Position numbers and translations under genes: made by a program. A DNA stretch of 64,000 bases. Source: Mycolicibacterium tusciae (GTDB lineage Bacteria > Actinomycetota > Actinomycetes > Mycobacteriales > Mycobacteriaceae). The notes under the pieces were generated by a model. It worked only from the letters and a program-made list of their open reading frames with translations. It did not search any database and was not told the origin of the DNA. Shown here in pieces: positions 8,248 to 17,320 of this stretch. The stretch spans positions 1 through 64,000 of the forward strand of contig NZ_MVIM01000013.1 of NCBI RefSeq assembly GCF_002086795.1. Reading direction: 5' to 3'. The first letter of the stretch is position 1. Each line of letters starts with the position of its first letter.

Positions 8248-9723
8248 TCAGTAGCGTTCGCGGTTGCGGTCGTCGTGGGTGGGGTAGAAGTCGGCCAGTG
8301 CCGCGGCGATCTCGATGAAGCGCCGCCGCGTCGCCGGTGACATCTCGCGCGTGCGGTCGATCACGCCGCCCGGCCGCAGATGCCCGTCGAAGGGCACCTC
8401 GACAACTCTCTGTCCCTGACTCGAGAACTGTTGCGCCAGTATCGAACGCGTCCGCTTGTCGGCGTGCCCGTCGGAGTCGTTGAGCACGATCACCGTGCGT
8501 TGCAGCAGACTGTTGAGCCCGCGGGCAGCCAGCCAGTCCAGTGTCTGGCCGGCCGCCGCCGCACCGTCGACCCACGGCGATGAGACCACGACCAACGCGT
8601 CGAGGTCCCGCAGCACCTCCTGGGTGACCGGCGTGTCCATGGTGGAACTGCAGTCGACGATCGAGATCGTGAAGTACCGGTCGAGGCGCGAGGTCGCCTC
8701 TCGGTAGATCGCCGGATCCAGGACCCGTCGACGCGCGGGCGTTCCCTCCCCGGCGAGGACGAACAGCCCAGCCGCGTTGTTGCCGACGCGGCTGCGGACG
8801 TCGGCGAAGGTCTCCAGGTGTTGGTCGGCCGCCAGCTCCCAATACGAGCCCTGCGCCCGGGGGTCGACGCGGCTGCCGAGCTTCCCGAATGCGGTGTCGG
8901 CGTCGATGGCCACCACGCGGTCGTCTTGGCGCAATTCGGCGAACACCGATCCGATGCTGGCCGACACCGTCGTCTTCCCGACGCCGCCCTTGCCCATCAC
9001 GCCGACCTTGAAATGGCCGCGCAGTCCCGACCTGACCTTGTCCTCGAGTTGGGTTTGGCGGATCTCCTCGGGGCTCTGGCCGAGGTTCACCAGACCGAAC
9101 GTGGCCTTGTACAGCGCCAGCCGCCACCCGCCGCCCGGCGGGGTGCGCCGCTGCGGCACGAGCTCGTCGGCGCGGATCCGGTCCGCGTACGAACCGCTCG
9201 GCGCCTGCGCTCCGGGCGTTGCGTGGCCGTAGCCGGGAGCCCACTGCTGCATGGGCGGACCGCCAGGGGCCGGCGGCCGTGGGCCGTGCGGCGGCTGACG
9301 ATCCGGCTGCGGGGGTTGGGTGGTCCACGGCGCGGTGTCCCCGCGGGTGGGCGGCAGAGGTCCGGTTTCGCGTGGTGTGCCCGGTGGGGGGCCGTACCGG
9401 GGGTTGGGTTGACGGAAATTGCCGCCCGGCCGCTCGGGCTCTCTGAAATGTGGGGGAGCGCTAGCCTCTGCCGTCGGCGCGACCGGTGCCCGGCTGACTT
9501 CCGTCGTCGTCCAGAGGTTCTCTTCGTCGGTGTCCCTGGTGTCGGACGGCGACGACGGCGGGATGTAGTCGACGGGAGGGCGCGGGGCCGCCGATCCCCA
9601 CGCGGGCGGGGCGGCCGGCCGCGACGGTGGTGTCGGTTCCGGGTCGGCTGACGGTTCGAAATCGGTGTCTTCGGGACCTGTCCATCCGAGCTTTCTCCGC
9701 AATTCGTCATCGCGGTCGGTCAC
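8248..9723 (-). CDS. MinD/ParA-like ATPase, EspI/Rv3860-type paralogue
   Basis: A 491-residue protein with a proline-rich disordered N half (to ~residue 190) and a C-terminal MinD/ParA P-loop domain, GKGGVGKTT near residue 240 with VVAIDADTAFG after it. The joint region (GGGWRLALYKATFGLVNLG) matches the same place in EspI encoded at 21654-23042, so the two are paralogues. M. tuberculosis has a similar gene, Rv3860, near whiB6. GTG start at 9723 with GAGGAG upstream. It probably links energy status or localisation to secretion, as proposed for EspI. It converges on the HTH gene with only seven bases between stops. Confidence 0.8.
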   Translation of the reverse strand: MTDRDDELRRKLGWTGPEDTDFEPSADPEPTPPSRPAAPPAWGSAAPRPPVDYIPPSSPSDTRDTDEENLWTTTEVSRAPVAPTAEASAPPHFREPERPGGNFRQPNPRYGPPPGTPRETGPLPPTRGDTAPWTTQPPQPDRQPPHGPRPPAPGGPPMQQWAPGYGHATPGAQAPSGSYADRIRADELVPQRRTPPGGGWRLALYKATFGLVNLGQSPEEIRQTQLEDKVRSGLRGHFKVGVMGKGGVGKTTVSASIGSVFAELRQDDRVVAIDADTAFGKLGSRVDPRAQGSYWELAADQHLETFADVRSRVGNNAAGLFVLAGEGTPARRRVLDPAIYREATSRLDRYFTISIVDCSSTMDTPVTQEVLRDLDALVVVSSPWVDGAAAAGQTLDWLAARGLNSLLQRTVIVLNDSDGHADKRTRSILAQQFSSQGQRVVEVPFDGHLRPGGVIDRTREMSPATRRRFIEIAAALADFYPTHDDRNRERY

Positions 9724-10272
9724 TGAGTGTCTCCTCGGAATGTCGTGTCATGCGTGTGGCGGCCCCTTCCAAGTATCAACCAATCCGCGGTGTGCAGCGC
9801 AAACGCGTCGGTCCCCGCGCCTGTCGATGCGGCCAGCAAATACGGCTATCCGCGCAGCGATCCGCATCCGGCGGTGTCTGAAGGCCCCGCCAGGTACGCA
9901 GCGGGGCGGCGTCGACGAGGCGTCTCCGTTCCCGGACACCGACAAGGTTTGGACTCCGGTGCGAGCGCCTTATCGGTTCGCCAGGACGGGTAAGAAGTGT
10001 CTGGAAATGCCCCGATCCACTGTGCGCCCATTGCTGGCCGGGTCCGAGAGCGCACCGGTGCAGGCGGTGGTCAAGCCAGAAATTGGTGACATCGGCGCCC
10101 CCGGACCGCTGGTACGCTTTCACCCAGCGCAGGGGTCTACCAGAAGGGGTCGAATGGCATGCGTGTGGTTCGTGGCAAAGCATCGGTGGTGCCGGGCCGG
10201 AGTCCACTGGGACACCGACTCCGGTGCCCGATAGCGTGAATCCGCAGGAAACCGAGTTGGGAGAAGGGGTCG
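9724..10272. other. Long intergenic leader upstream of espF
   Basis: 549 bp lie between divergent genes with no convincing protein except the 26-codon reading frame at 10154. It must hold the promoters of espF and of the EspI paralogue. One hairpin is visible: GCCCCGC (9884-9890) pairs with GCGGGGC (9901-9907). espE, which precedes espF in M. tuberculosis, is not here. Confidence 0.6.
10154..10234 (+). CDS. Possible 26-codon leader peptide upstream of espF
   Basis: ATG at 10154 opens a 26-residue frame (MACVWFVAKHRWCRAGVH, then WDTDSGAR). It contains three Trp and two Cys and ends 38 bases before espF. The 12-mer AGAAGGGGTCGA at 10142-10153, directly before this ATG, is repeated at 10262-10273, where it forms the ribosome site of espF. 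The repeat suggests either real translation or a small duplication. Function, if any, might be translational attenuation. Confidence 0.35.
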   Translation: MACVWFVAKHRWCRAGVHWDTDSGAR

Positions 10273-10593
10273 ATGTCGGGGGATGACTTGCGCGTGACAA
10301 CGGCGCACCTTGACGAATTGACCGTCCAACAGGTGCGGGCCGCCGCAGAAACCAGATCCGCGACCCTTCTCGCCGACGGCGTCGACGCCGCGGTGCGATC
10401 CACCCACGGCGTTATCGCGTCGGCGACGGCCGGTGCCGTCAGCGACATCGTCGCGGCGCGTCGCGCCGCGGGCATGAGGATCGCCGCGATCTCCGACGAC
10501 CTCGGGCAGAAATTGCACGAAGCCGCGCGGCGGTACGACCAGGCCGACGATGCGATGGGCCGCGTACTGGATGGGCAGGTGAAGCCACGATGA
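10273..10593 (+). CDS. espF: EspF-like ESX-1 secretion-associated protein
   Basis: A 106-residue helical protein of the EspF/EspC-like type VII target family (DUF2580). Near the C-terminus AARRYDQADDAMG carries the YxxxD type VII export signal, so it is probably secreted or chaperoned by ESX-1. GAGAAGGGG precedes the ATG. It overlaps espG1 by four bases (ATGA) and begins the core operon, the position of espF in M. tuberculosis (103 residues). Sequence identity to M. tuberculosis EspF is low by eye, so the name rests on family plus position. Confidence 0.75.
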   Translation: MSGDDLRVTTAHLDELTVQQVRAAAETRSATLLADGVDAAVRSTHGVIASATAGAVSDIVAARRAAGMRIAAISDDLGQKLHEAARRYDQADDAMGRVLDGQVKPR

Positions 10594-11450
10594 GCAGCAA
10601 TGCGCAAGCGGCACGTCCAGATGCCACTCATGTCGACGACGTCGTGGGCGTCGAGGTCACGATCGACGGGATGCTCGTCATCGCCGATCGCCTTGGGCAC
10701 TCGGAGTTTCCGACGGCGCTGGGCATCCGGCTCAACATCCCTCAGCCCGAACTGCGCCAAATCGTCTGGGAGCAGGTCGCGCGTGACCTGACTGCGCAGG
10801 GTGTGCTGGACGTGTTCGGCCGGCCCCACCCTGAGGTGGCGGCCATGGTCGACACGCTCAGTCGGTCCGATCGGACCCTGGAGGGACGCTGGTGGCGTCG
10901 CGACGTCGGCGGCAAGATGATCCGTTTCGTGGTGTGTCGCAGGGGCGATCGACACGTCATCGCGGCGCGCGACGGCGACATGATCGTCTTGCAGCGCGTC
11001 GCCCCGCAGGTCGGTCTGGCAGGCATGGTGACCACGGTCCTCGGGACAGCCAACCCGGCCGACGTCGAACCGTTGACCGGTGTCGCGAGTCAGCTGGGGG
11101 AATGCCGCGACGCGAACCAGTTGCTGAAGTACGGCATCGCACCCACGTCGGCGCGTGCCTACGCCGACATCATCGCGAACCCGGAGAGCTGGGTCGAGAT
11201 CACCGCGGTCGAACGCCATCCCGGTGGCACGTTCACCCAGGCCGATGTCGCTGCCGGAGTGCTCGATTCCCGGCACGGTCGCATCGTGTCGATACCGCGT
11301 CGGGTGAACGGCGAGCTGTACGGCAGCTTTCTGCCGGGCACGACGGAGAACCTTGCGCGCGCGCTCGACGGTTTGATCGGATTCCTGCCCTCCGGTAAGT
11401 GGTTCGACCAGACCTCGACCGACCAAGCCGGTGGAACCGAGGCGCAGTGA
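10590..11450 (+). CDS. espG1: EspG1, PE/PPE-specific chaperone of ESX-1
   Basis: A 286-residue EspG protein, the usual length. EspG proteins bind the tip of cognate PPE proteins in the cytosol, keep PE-PPE pairs soluble and present them to EccC; here the cognate pair is PE35-PPE68. Family features include the opening VGVEVTIDGMLVIADRLG and the FTQADVAAGVLDSRHGRI segment, in the region that forms the shared beta sheet. Starts inside the espF stop (ATGA) and is followed by espH after 12 bp. Confidence 0.9.
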   Translation: MSSNAQAARPDATHVDDVVGVEVTIDGMLVIADRLGHSEFPTALGIRLNIPQPELRQIVWEQVARDLTAQGVLDVFGRPHPEVAAMVDTLSRSDRTLEGRWWRRDVGGKMIRFVVCRRGDRHVIAARDGDMIVLQRVAPQVGLAGMVTTVLGTANPADVEPLTGVASQLGECRDANQLLKYGIAPTSARAYADIIANPESWVEITAVERHPGGTFTQADVAAGVLDSRHGRIVSIPRRVNGELYGSFLPGTTENLARALDGLIGFLPSGKWFDQTSTDQAGGTEAQ

Positions 11451-11462
11451 GGAAAGCACCAC

Positions 11463-11894
11463 ATGGCGGCTGAGCATCAGCCATACGATCCCGACGAGCG
11501 CGACGAGTTGGCCGCGCTCGATTTCTCGCGTCCTGACCGCGGCGAGGACGACGCCGCACCGGTGCCGATGTTCACCGTGACCAATCCACCGCGCTCCGTG
11601 AGCGTCACGACGTTCATGGATGGCCGCGTCAAGCAGATCGAATTGTCTTCGAGGACCACCGATATGACCGAACCCGAGCTAGCCGACGAAATCGTCGTCA
11701 TCGCGGGCCTTGCCACGCAGGAAGCGAAGTCAGCCCAGTACTCGTTGATGCTCGAGGGCATGCGCGAGCAGGGCCACGACGATGCGGCGACCCGCGACTT
11801 CCTCACTCGGGATCTGGATCTGCCGTCGCCTGAGGAAGCAAGAGCGGCACGGGCGCAGATCTTCGCGACGCGGTACGGGGGCGACGATGACTGA
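11463..11894 (+). CDS. espH: EspH, ESX-1 accessory protein
   Basis: A 143-residue acidic protein in the espH slot between espG1 and eccA1; M. tuberculosis EspH is 183 residues, so this one is shorter. It contains VTNPPRSVSVTTFMDGRV, the conserved centre, followed by a helical region (ELADEIVVIAGLATQEAKSA) and an acidic C-terminus. EspH is cytosolic and in M. marinum is needed for secretion of EspE and EspF. Its stop overlaps the eccA1 start by eight bases. Confidence 0.88.
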   Translation: MAAEHQPYDPDERDELAALDFSRPDRGEDDAAPVPMFTVTNPPRSVSVTTFMDGRVKQIELSSRTTDMTEPELADEIVVIAGLATQEAKSAQYSLMLEGMREQGHDDAATRDFLTRDLDLPSPEEARAARAQIFATRYGGDDD

Positions 11895-13608
11895 GCACCT
11901 CACCAACCTCTTCAGCAGCGCGGTCGGGATGCTGCCCAGCTCGCCGGCGCGCTCGTTCGAGATCTTCTCCGAGATCACCGCGATGGACGAAACCGCTTGT
12001 GATGCATGGGTGGGACGGATCCGCTGCGGTGACGCAGACCGGGTGACGCTGTTCCGCGCCTGGTATTCACGCGCGAACTTCGGGCAGCTGGCCGGATCCG
12101 CCGAGATCTCGATGAACAGCATCAACGCCCGGGTGCCGATCGGCGGCCAGTTCGGTGACATCACCTATCCAATCAACTCGCCGCTGGCCATCACGATGGG
12201 CTTCGCCGTCCACGAGGCTGCGGTCGGCAACTACGCCGATGCCATGGAGGCGCTGGAAGACGTTCCGTCAAACGGTGCAGAGCATTTGGTGTCGTGGGTG
12301 AAGGCGGTGATCTTCGGTGCGGCCGAACGCTGGACCGACGTCATCGACGAGGTCAAGGGTGCCGGTGCGTGGCCGGACAAGTTCCTGGCGGCCGCCGCCG
12401 GTGTCGCCCACGGCGTGGCCGCGGCCAATTTGGGTCTGTTCACCGAGGCCGAACGACGTCTGACCGAGTCGAACACATCTCCTGCCGGTGAAGCATGTGC
12501 GCCCGCCATTGCGTGGTACCTCGCGATGACGCGACGCGGGCAGGGCAACGAAGCGTCGGCAGTGGGACTGCTCGAGTGGTTGCAGGCAACTCATCCCGAA
12601 CCGAAGGTCGCGACGGCGCTCAAGGATCCGAACTTCCGGCTGGAGGTCACCACCGCCGAGAAGATCGCGGCGCGCAAGGATCCGTGGGACGCGTCCAGCG
12701 TCGAGGCGGACAACTCGGGCCGTGAGAAGCTCCTCGCCGAAGCAGAAGCCGAGCTGGACCGGCAGATCGGGCTCACTCGCGTCAAGGAACAGATCGAGGC
12801 CTATCGGGCGGCGACGCAGATGGCCAAGATCCGGGCGGCGCGCGGCATGAAGGTCGCGCAGGCGTCCAAGCACATGATCTTCGCGGGCCCGCCCGGTACC
12901 GGTAAGACGACCATCGCCCGCGTGGTGGCCAACATCCTGGCGGGGCTCGGCGTCATCGGCGAACCGAAGTTGGTCGAGTCCTCCCGCAAGGATTTCGTCG
13001 CCGAGTACGAGGGTCAGTCCGCGGTGAAGACCAGCCGCACGATCGACCGCGCCATCGGCGGCGTGCTGTTCATCGACGAGGCGTACACGCTCGTGCAGGA
13101 GCGCGACGGCCGGGCGGACCCGTTCGGCACCGAAGCGCTGGACACGCTGCTTGCCCGCATGGAGAACGACCGCGACCGGCTGGTCGTGATCATCGCCGGA
13201 TACAGCAACGACATCGACCGCCTGCTCGAATCCAACGACGGCCTGCGTTCGCGCTTCGCGACACGCATCGAGTTCGACTCCTATCTGCCGAGTGAGATCG
13301 TGGACATCGCGAAAGTGATTGCCCAGAACAACGATTCGAGCCTCGACGATGAGGCCGCCAAGCGCGTGCTCGAAGCCGCGACACTGCTGAGCCAGCGGGC
13401 GCTCAATGGTAAACCGGCGCTGGACATCGCGGGCAACGGTCGCTACGCCCGCCAGCTGGTCGAGGCCGGTGAGCAGAACCGGGACATGCGCCTGGCCCGG
13501 TCGTTGGACTTCGAGAGCCTCGGGGTCGACGAGCTGAGCCAGATCAACGGCGATGACATGGCGGCCGCCATCGCCGGTGTGCATGCACGATTGAGTATCG
13601 GCGAGTAA
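11887..13608 (+). CDS. eccA1: EccA1, AAA+ ATPase of ESX-1
   Basis: From ATG 11887 (MTEHLTNLF) the protein is 573 residues, the same length as M. tuberculosis EccA1. An N-terminal TPR-like helical half is followed by the CbxX/CfqX-type AAA+ domain with Walker A GPPGTGKT (~334-341), Walker B VLFIDEAY (~393-400) and a sensor region around VVIIAGYSND. EccA1 is a cytosolic hexameric ATPase thought to act on EspG-bound PE/PPE cargo. Longer in-frame starts upstream lie inside espH and are rejected. Two bases separate it from eccB1. Confidence 0.95.
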   Translation: MTEHLTNLFSSAVGMLPSSPARSFEIFSEITAMDETACDAWVGRIRCGDADRVTLFRAWYSRANFGQLAGSAEISMNSINARVPIGGQFGDITYPINSPLAITMGFAVHEAAVGNYADAMEALEDVPSNGAEHLVSWVKAVIFGAAERWTDVIDEVKGAGAWPDKFLAAAAGVAHGVAAANLGLFTEAERRLTESNTSPAGEACAPAIAWYLAMTRRGQGNEASAVGLLEWLQATHPEPKVATALKDPNFRLEVTTAEKIAARKDPWDASSVEADNSGREKLLAEAEAELDRQIGLTRVKEQIEAYRAATQMAKIRAARGMKVAQASKHMIFAGPPGTGKTTIARVVANILAGLGVIGEPKLVESSRKDFVAEYEGQSAVKTSRTIDRAIGGVLFIDEAYTLVQERDGRADPFGTEALDTLLARMENDRDRLVVIIAGYSNDIDRLLESNDGLRSRFATRIEFDSYLPSEIVDIAKVIAQNNDSSLDDEAAKRVLEAATLLSQRALNGKPALDIAGNGRYARQLVEAGEQNRDMRLARSLDFESLGVDELSQINGDDMAAAIAGVHARLSIGE

Positions 13609-13610
13609 GC

Positions 13611-15092
13611 ATGGCGAGTTTCCGGCTTACCACCAAGGTGCAGGTCAGCGGCTGGCGTTTCCTGCTGCGCAGGGTCGAGCACGCGATCGTGCGACGGGAT
13701 ACCCGCATGTTCGACGACCCGCTGCAGTTCTACAGCCGCGCGGTTTCGGCAGGCATCGTGATCGCCGTCGTGATCTGCCTGGGCGCAGCGCTGCTGGCCT
13801 ACTTCAAGCCGCTCGGAAAGCGGGGCAGTGACACACTTCTCGTCGACCGCACCACCAACCAGCTCTACGTCGTGATCCCCGGCACCGACCAGTTGCGGCC
13901 TGTCTACAACCTGACGTCGGCGCGACTGGTGCTCGGCAACGCAGGCACCCCGGTCGCGGTGAAGTCAGACGAGTTGGACCGGATGCACAAGGGGCAGCCG
14001 ATCGGCATTCCCGGGGCGCCCTACGCCACGCCGGTCGGCGGCGCCAACTCGACCTGGACGTTGTGCGACACCGTGACCAAGCCCGAGAGCGTGGCACCGG
14101 ACATCCAGACATCGGTTGTCGTGCAACCGCTCTACCTCGACTCCTCGGTCGGCCCGATGCGCCCCGACGAGGGTCTGCTGGTGTCCTACGAGAACGACAA
14201 CTGGTTGGTGACCGAGACCGGACGGCACGCCATCGATCTCTCCGACCGCGCGGTGACGTCGGCGGTGGGCATCCCCGTCACCTCCAAGGCGACGCCGATC
14301 TCGGAGGGCGTCTTCAACGCGCTGCCCAACGCCGGACCGTTGCGGCTGCCTGCGATCGCGCGCTTCGGCGAACCCAATACCGTTGGCCTGCCACCGAATC
14401 TGGTGATCGGCTCGGTGTTCATGGCGCTCACCGAAGACGGAGAACAACATTTCGTGGTGTTGCCCGACGGCGTGGCGCGGATCAACGGCACCACTGCGGC
14501 GGCATTGCGCGCCACCAACTCGTTCGGCCTGGTGACACCACCGTCCGTCGAGGCCAGCACGGTCGCCAAGATCGCCGAGCAGGTGTACGGCTCACCGCTA
14601 CCGGACGAGCCGCTGGAGATCCTGCTGCGTGAGGATGCGCCGACGCTGTGCTGGTCGTGGCAGCGCGAGCCAGGCGATCAGGCGCCCAAGACCACCGTCA
14701 TCGCGGGGCGTCACCTGCCGATCGCACCGTCGGCCATGAACACCGGCATCGACCAGATCGGCGGCGATGCACAGGTTTACCTCGACGGCGGCAAGTACAT
14801 TCGGCTGCAATCGCCGGACCCACGCTACGGCGAGAGCCTGTACTACATCGACCCGCAGGGCGTGCGTTACGGGCTGCCCGACGAGGAGACGGGCAGCACC
14901 GTCGGCCTCAGTGCGCCGGTGACCGCGCCGTGGCAGGTGATCAGCCTGCTGGTCGACGGTCCGGTGCTGTCCAAGCAGGCGGCGCTGATCGAACACGACA
15001 CCCTGCCGCCAAACCCCAACCCGCGCAAGATTTCCGACGGCACCAACGCCGGGGCGCAACCAGTCACCGCGAACACCGGAGGTGGCCGATGA
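13611..15092 (+). CDS. eccB1: EccB1, membrane core component of ESX-1
   Basis: A 493-residue protein (M. tuberculosis 480). It opens with the EccB hallmark TTKVQVSGWRFLLRRVEHA, has one transmembrane helix (~residues 44-63, AGIVIAVVICLGAALLAYF), then a large periplasmic domain with the EccB repeat fold (for example VDRTTNQLYVVIPG and the YVDGGKY-like segment YLDGGKY). EccB forms part of the inner-membrane hexameric core with EccC, EccD and EccE. It overlaps eccCa1 by four bases. Confidence 0.95.
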   Translation: MASFRLTTKVQVSGWRFLLRRVEHAIVRRDTRMFDDPLQFYSRAVSAGIVIAVVICLGAALLAYFKPLGKRGSDTLLVDRTTNQLYVVIPGTDQLRPVYNLTSARLVLGNAGTPVAVKSDELDRMHKGQPIGIPGAPYATPVGGANSTWTLCDTVTKPESVAPDIQTSVVVQPLYLDSSVGPMRPDEGLLVSYENDNWLVTETGRHAIDLSDRAVTSAVGIPVTSKATPISEGVFNALPNAGPLRLPAIARFGEPNTVGLPPNLVIGSVFMALTEDGEQHFVVLPDGVARINGTTAAALRATNSFGLVTPPSVEASTVAKIAEQVYGSPLPDEPLEILLREDAPTLCWSWQREPGDQAPKTTVIAGRHLPIAPSAMNTGIDQIGGDAQVYLDGGKYIRLQSPDPRYGESLYYIDPQGVRYGLPDEETGSTVGLSAPVTAPWQVISLLVDGPVLSKQAALIEHDTLPPNPNPRKISDGTNAGAQPVTANTGGGR

Positions 15093-17320
15093 CCACCAAG
15101 AAGTTCACGCCGATCATCAAACGCGGGCCCCGGCTGACGCCCGGCGAGATCAACGTGACTCCGCCCGACGACCTCGGCGTCGAGATCCCGCCGTCGGGCA
15201 TTCAGAAGGCGCTGCCGTGGGTCATGGGCGGCGGCATGCTCGGCATGATCGCGATCATGATCTTCACCGGCATCCGGCAGCTCTCGCCGTACATGCTGAT
15301 GATGCCGCTGATGATGGTGATGGCCACCGTCGGCTTCATGGCCGGTGGCGGTCCCGGCGGTAAGAAGGTGCCCGAAATCAACGCCGACCGCAAGGAATAC
15401 CTGCGGTATCTCGCGGGTCTGCGGACCCGCGTGACGTCGTCGGCGGCCGCTCAGGTGACGTTCTTCAACTATCACGCACCGCATCCCGACGATCTGCTCT
15501 CCATCATCGGGACCAACCGGCAATGGTCACGTCCGACCAATGCCGACTTCTTCTCGGCGGTACGCATCGGTCTCGGTACCGAGCCTGCGGTCGACCGACT
15601 GCTCAAGCCCGCCGTCGGCGGCGAGCTGGCGGGACCGCAGGGCGCCCCGGCACCGCATCTGGAACCCGTTAGTCACATGTGGGTCACCAAGTTCCTGCGC
15701 ACCCACGGGTTGATCCACGACTGCCCGAAACTGGTGCAGCTGCGCACCTTTCCGACCATCGCGGTCGGCGGCGACCCGGACGGAGCCGCGGGCCTGCTCA
15801 CGGCGATGATCTGCCATCTCGCCGTGTTCCATCCGCCGGACCTGATGCAGATCCGGGTGCTCACCGACAATCCGGAAGACCCGAATTGGGCCTGGCTAAA
15901 GTGGCTTCCGCACGTGCAACACCAGACGGACACCGACGCCGCGGGTCCGACGCGGCTGGTGTTCACGCGGCCCGACGGGTTGAGCGACTTGACGGCCCGT
16001 GGCCCGCACACGCCCGACGCCACCCCTAGCGGACCGTACGTCGTCGTCGTCGACCTCTCAGGCGGCAGGGCCGGCTTCCCGATTGACGGCCGGGCCGGCG
16101 TCACCGTCCTCACGCTCGGCAACCATCGCGGCTCGGCCTACCGAATTCGCGTCGACCCCGACGGTACCGCCGACGACCGGCTGCCCAACCAGACGTTCCG
16201 GTTGCTCACCTCGGCGACCGACAAAATGACCCCGGAGCATGCGAATCGCATCGCGCGCAAGCTCGCCGGATGGTCCATCACGGGCACCATCATCGACAAG
16301 AGCGTGCGTGTGCAGAAGAAGGTCGCCACCGAATGGCACCAGCTCGTCGGCGCGCACACGATCGAAGACGTGACGCCCAGCAGGTGGCGGATGTTCGCCG
16401 ACACCGACCGGGACCGGCTGCGTATCCCGTTCGGTCACGAACTGAAGACCGGCGACATCATGTATCTCGACATCAAGGAGGGTGCGGAGTTCGGCGCAGG
16501 CCCGCACGGAATGTTGATCGGGACAACGGGTTCCGGTAAGTCGGAGTTTCTGCGCACGCTGATCCTGTCGCTGGCGGCCACCCACCACCCGGATCAGATC
16601 AACCTGCTGCTCACCGACTTCAAGGGTGGCTCGACGTTCCTGGGCATGGAGAGGCTGCCGCATACCGCCGCGGTCGTCACCAACATGGAGGAAGAAGCCG
16701 AGCTCGTCAGCCGCATGGGTGAGGTGCTCACCGGTGAGCTGGACCGCAGGCAGTCGATCCTGCGGCAGGCGGGTATCCAGGTCGGCGCTGCGGGCGCGCT
16801 GTCGGGCGTCGCCGAGTATGAGAAACACCGGGAGCGCGGTGCTGACTTGCCGCCGCTGCCAACCCTTTTCGTGGTCGTCGACGAGTTCGCCGAGCTGCTG
16901 CAGAACCATCCGGACTTCATCGGGCTGTTCGACCGGATCTGCCGCGTCGGCCGGTCGCTGCGGGTGCACCTGCTGCTCGCCACGCAGTCGCTGAACACCG
17001 GCGGCGTGCGAATCGACAAGCTCGAACCCAACCTCACCTACCGCATCGCGCTGCGCACCACGAGTTCGGCCGAATCCAAGGCAGTGATCGGAACGCCTGA
17101 GGCGCAATACATCACGAACAAGGAGAGCGGCGTCGGGTTCCTGCGGGTCGGCATGGAAGACCCCGTCAAATTCCACAGCGTGTACACCGGCGTCAACTAT
17201 GCGCCGACCACGTCGGTGCAGGACAACGGAGAAGTCAAGCCGCGCGCTCAGAGTGCGGACCGGATACGCATCCGTCAATTCACCGCCGCGCCGATCTTCG
17301 ATACGGCGGTGACATCATGA
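15089..17320 (+). CDS. eccCa1: EccCa1, FtsK/SpoIIIE ATPase subunit of ESX-1
   Basis: From ATG 15089 (MTTKKFTPIIKRGPR) the protein is 743 residues, near the 747 of M. tuberculosis. Two transmembrane helices lie at ~48-90 (MGGGMLGMIAIMIFTGI, then MLMMPLMMVMATVGFMAGGG), followed by a DUF-type linker and the first ATPase domain with GTTGSGKSEF (~477-486) and LFVVVDEFAELL. EccC is split into Ca and Cb in ESX-1, as here. It is the translocation motor in the membrane core. It overlaps eccCb1 by four bases. Confidence 0.95.
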   Translation: MTTKKFTPIIKRGPRLTPGEINVTPPDDLGVEIPPSGIQKALPWVMGGGMLGMIAIMIFTGIRQLSPYMLMMPLMMVMATVGFMAGGGPGGKKVPEINADRKEYLRYLAGLRTRVTSSAAAQVTFFNYHAPHPDDLLSIIGTNRQWSRPTNADFFSAVRIGLGTEPAVDRLLKPAVGGELAGPQGAPAPHLEPVSHMWVTKFLRTHGLIHDCPKLVQLRTFPTIAVGGDPDGAAGLLTAMICHLAVFHPPDLMQIRVLTDNPEDPNWAWLKWLPHVQHQTDTDAAGPTRLVFTRPDGLSDLTARGPHTPDATPSGPYVVVVDLSGGRAGFPIDGRAGVTVLTLGNHRGSAYRIRVDPDGTADDRLPNQTFRLLTSATDKMTPEHANRIARKLAGWSITGTIIDKSVRVQKKVATEWHQLVGAHTIEDVTPSRWRMFADTDRDRLRIPFGHELKTGDIMYLDIKEGAEFGAGPHGMLIGTTGSGKSEFLRTLILSLAATHHPDQINLLLTDFKGGSTFLGMERLPHTAAVVTNMEEEAELVSRMGEVLTGELDRRQSILRQAGIQVGAAGALSGVAEYEKHRERGADLPPLPTLFVVVDEFAELLQNHPDFIGLFDRICRVGRSLRVHLLLATQSLNTGGVRIDKLEPNLTYRIALRTTSSAESKAVIGTPEAQYITNKESGVGFLRVGMEDPVKFHSVYTGVNYAPTTSVQDNGEVKPRAQSADRIRIRQFTAAPIFDTAVTS

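Noticed and set aside
9665..10234. A 189-codon frame upstream of espF as espE
   Set aside because: No similarity to EspE, Arg/Ser-rich shadow-type composition; only the last 26 codons have a ribosome site.
10137..11477. Minus-strand frame of 446 codons over espF-espG1
   Set aside because: Composition of a shadow frame; espF and espG1 explain the region.
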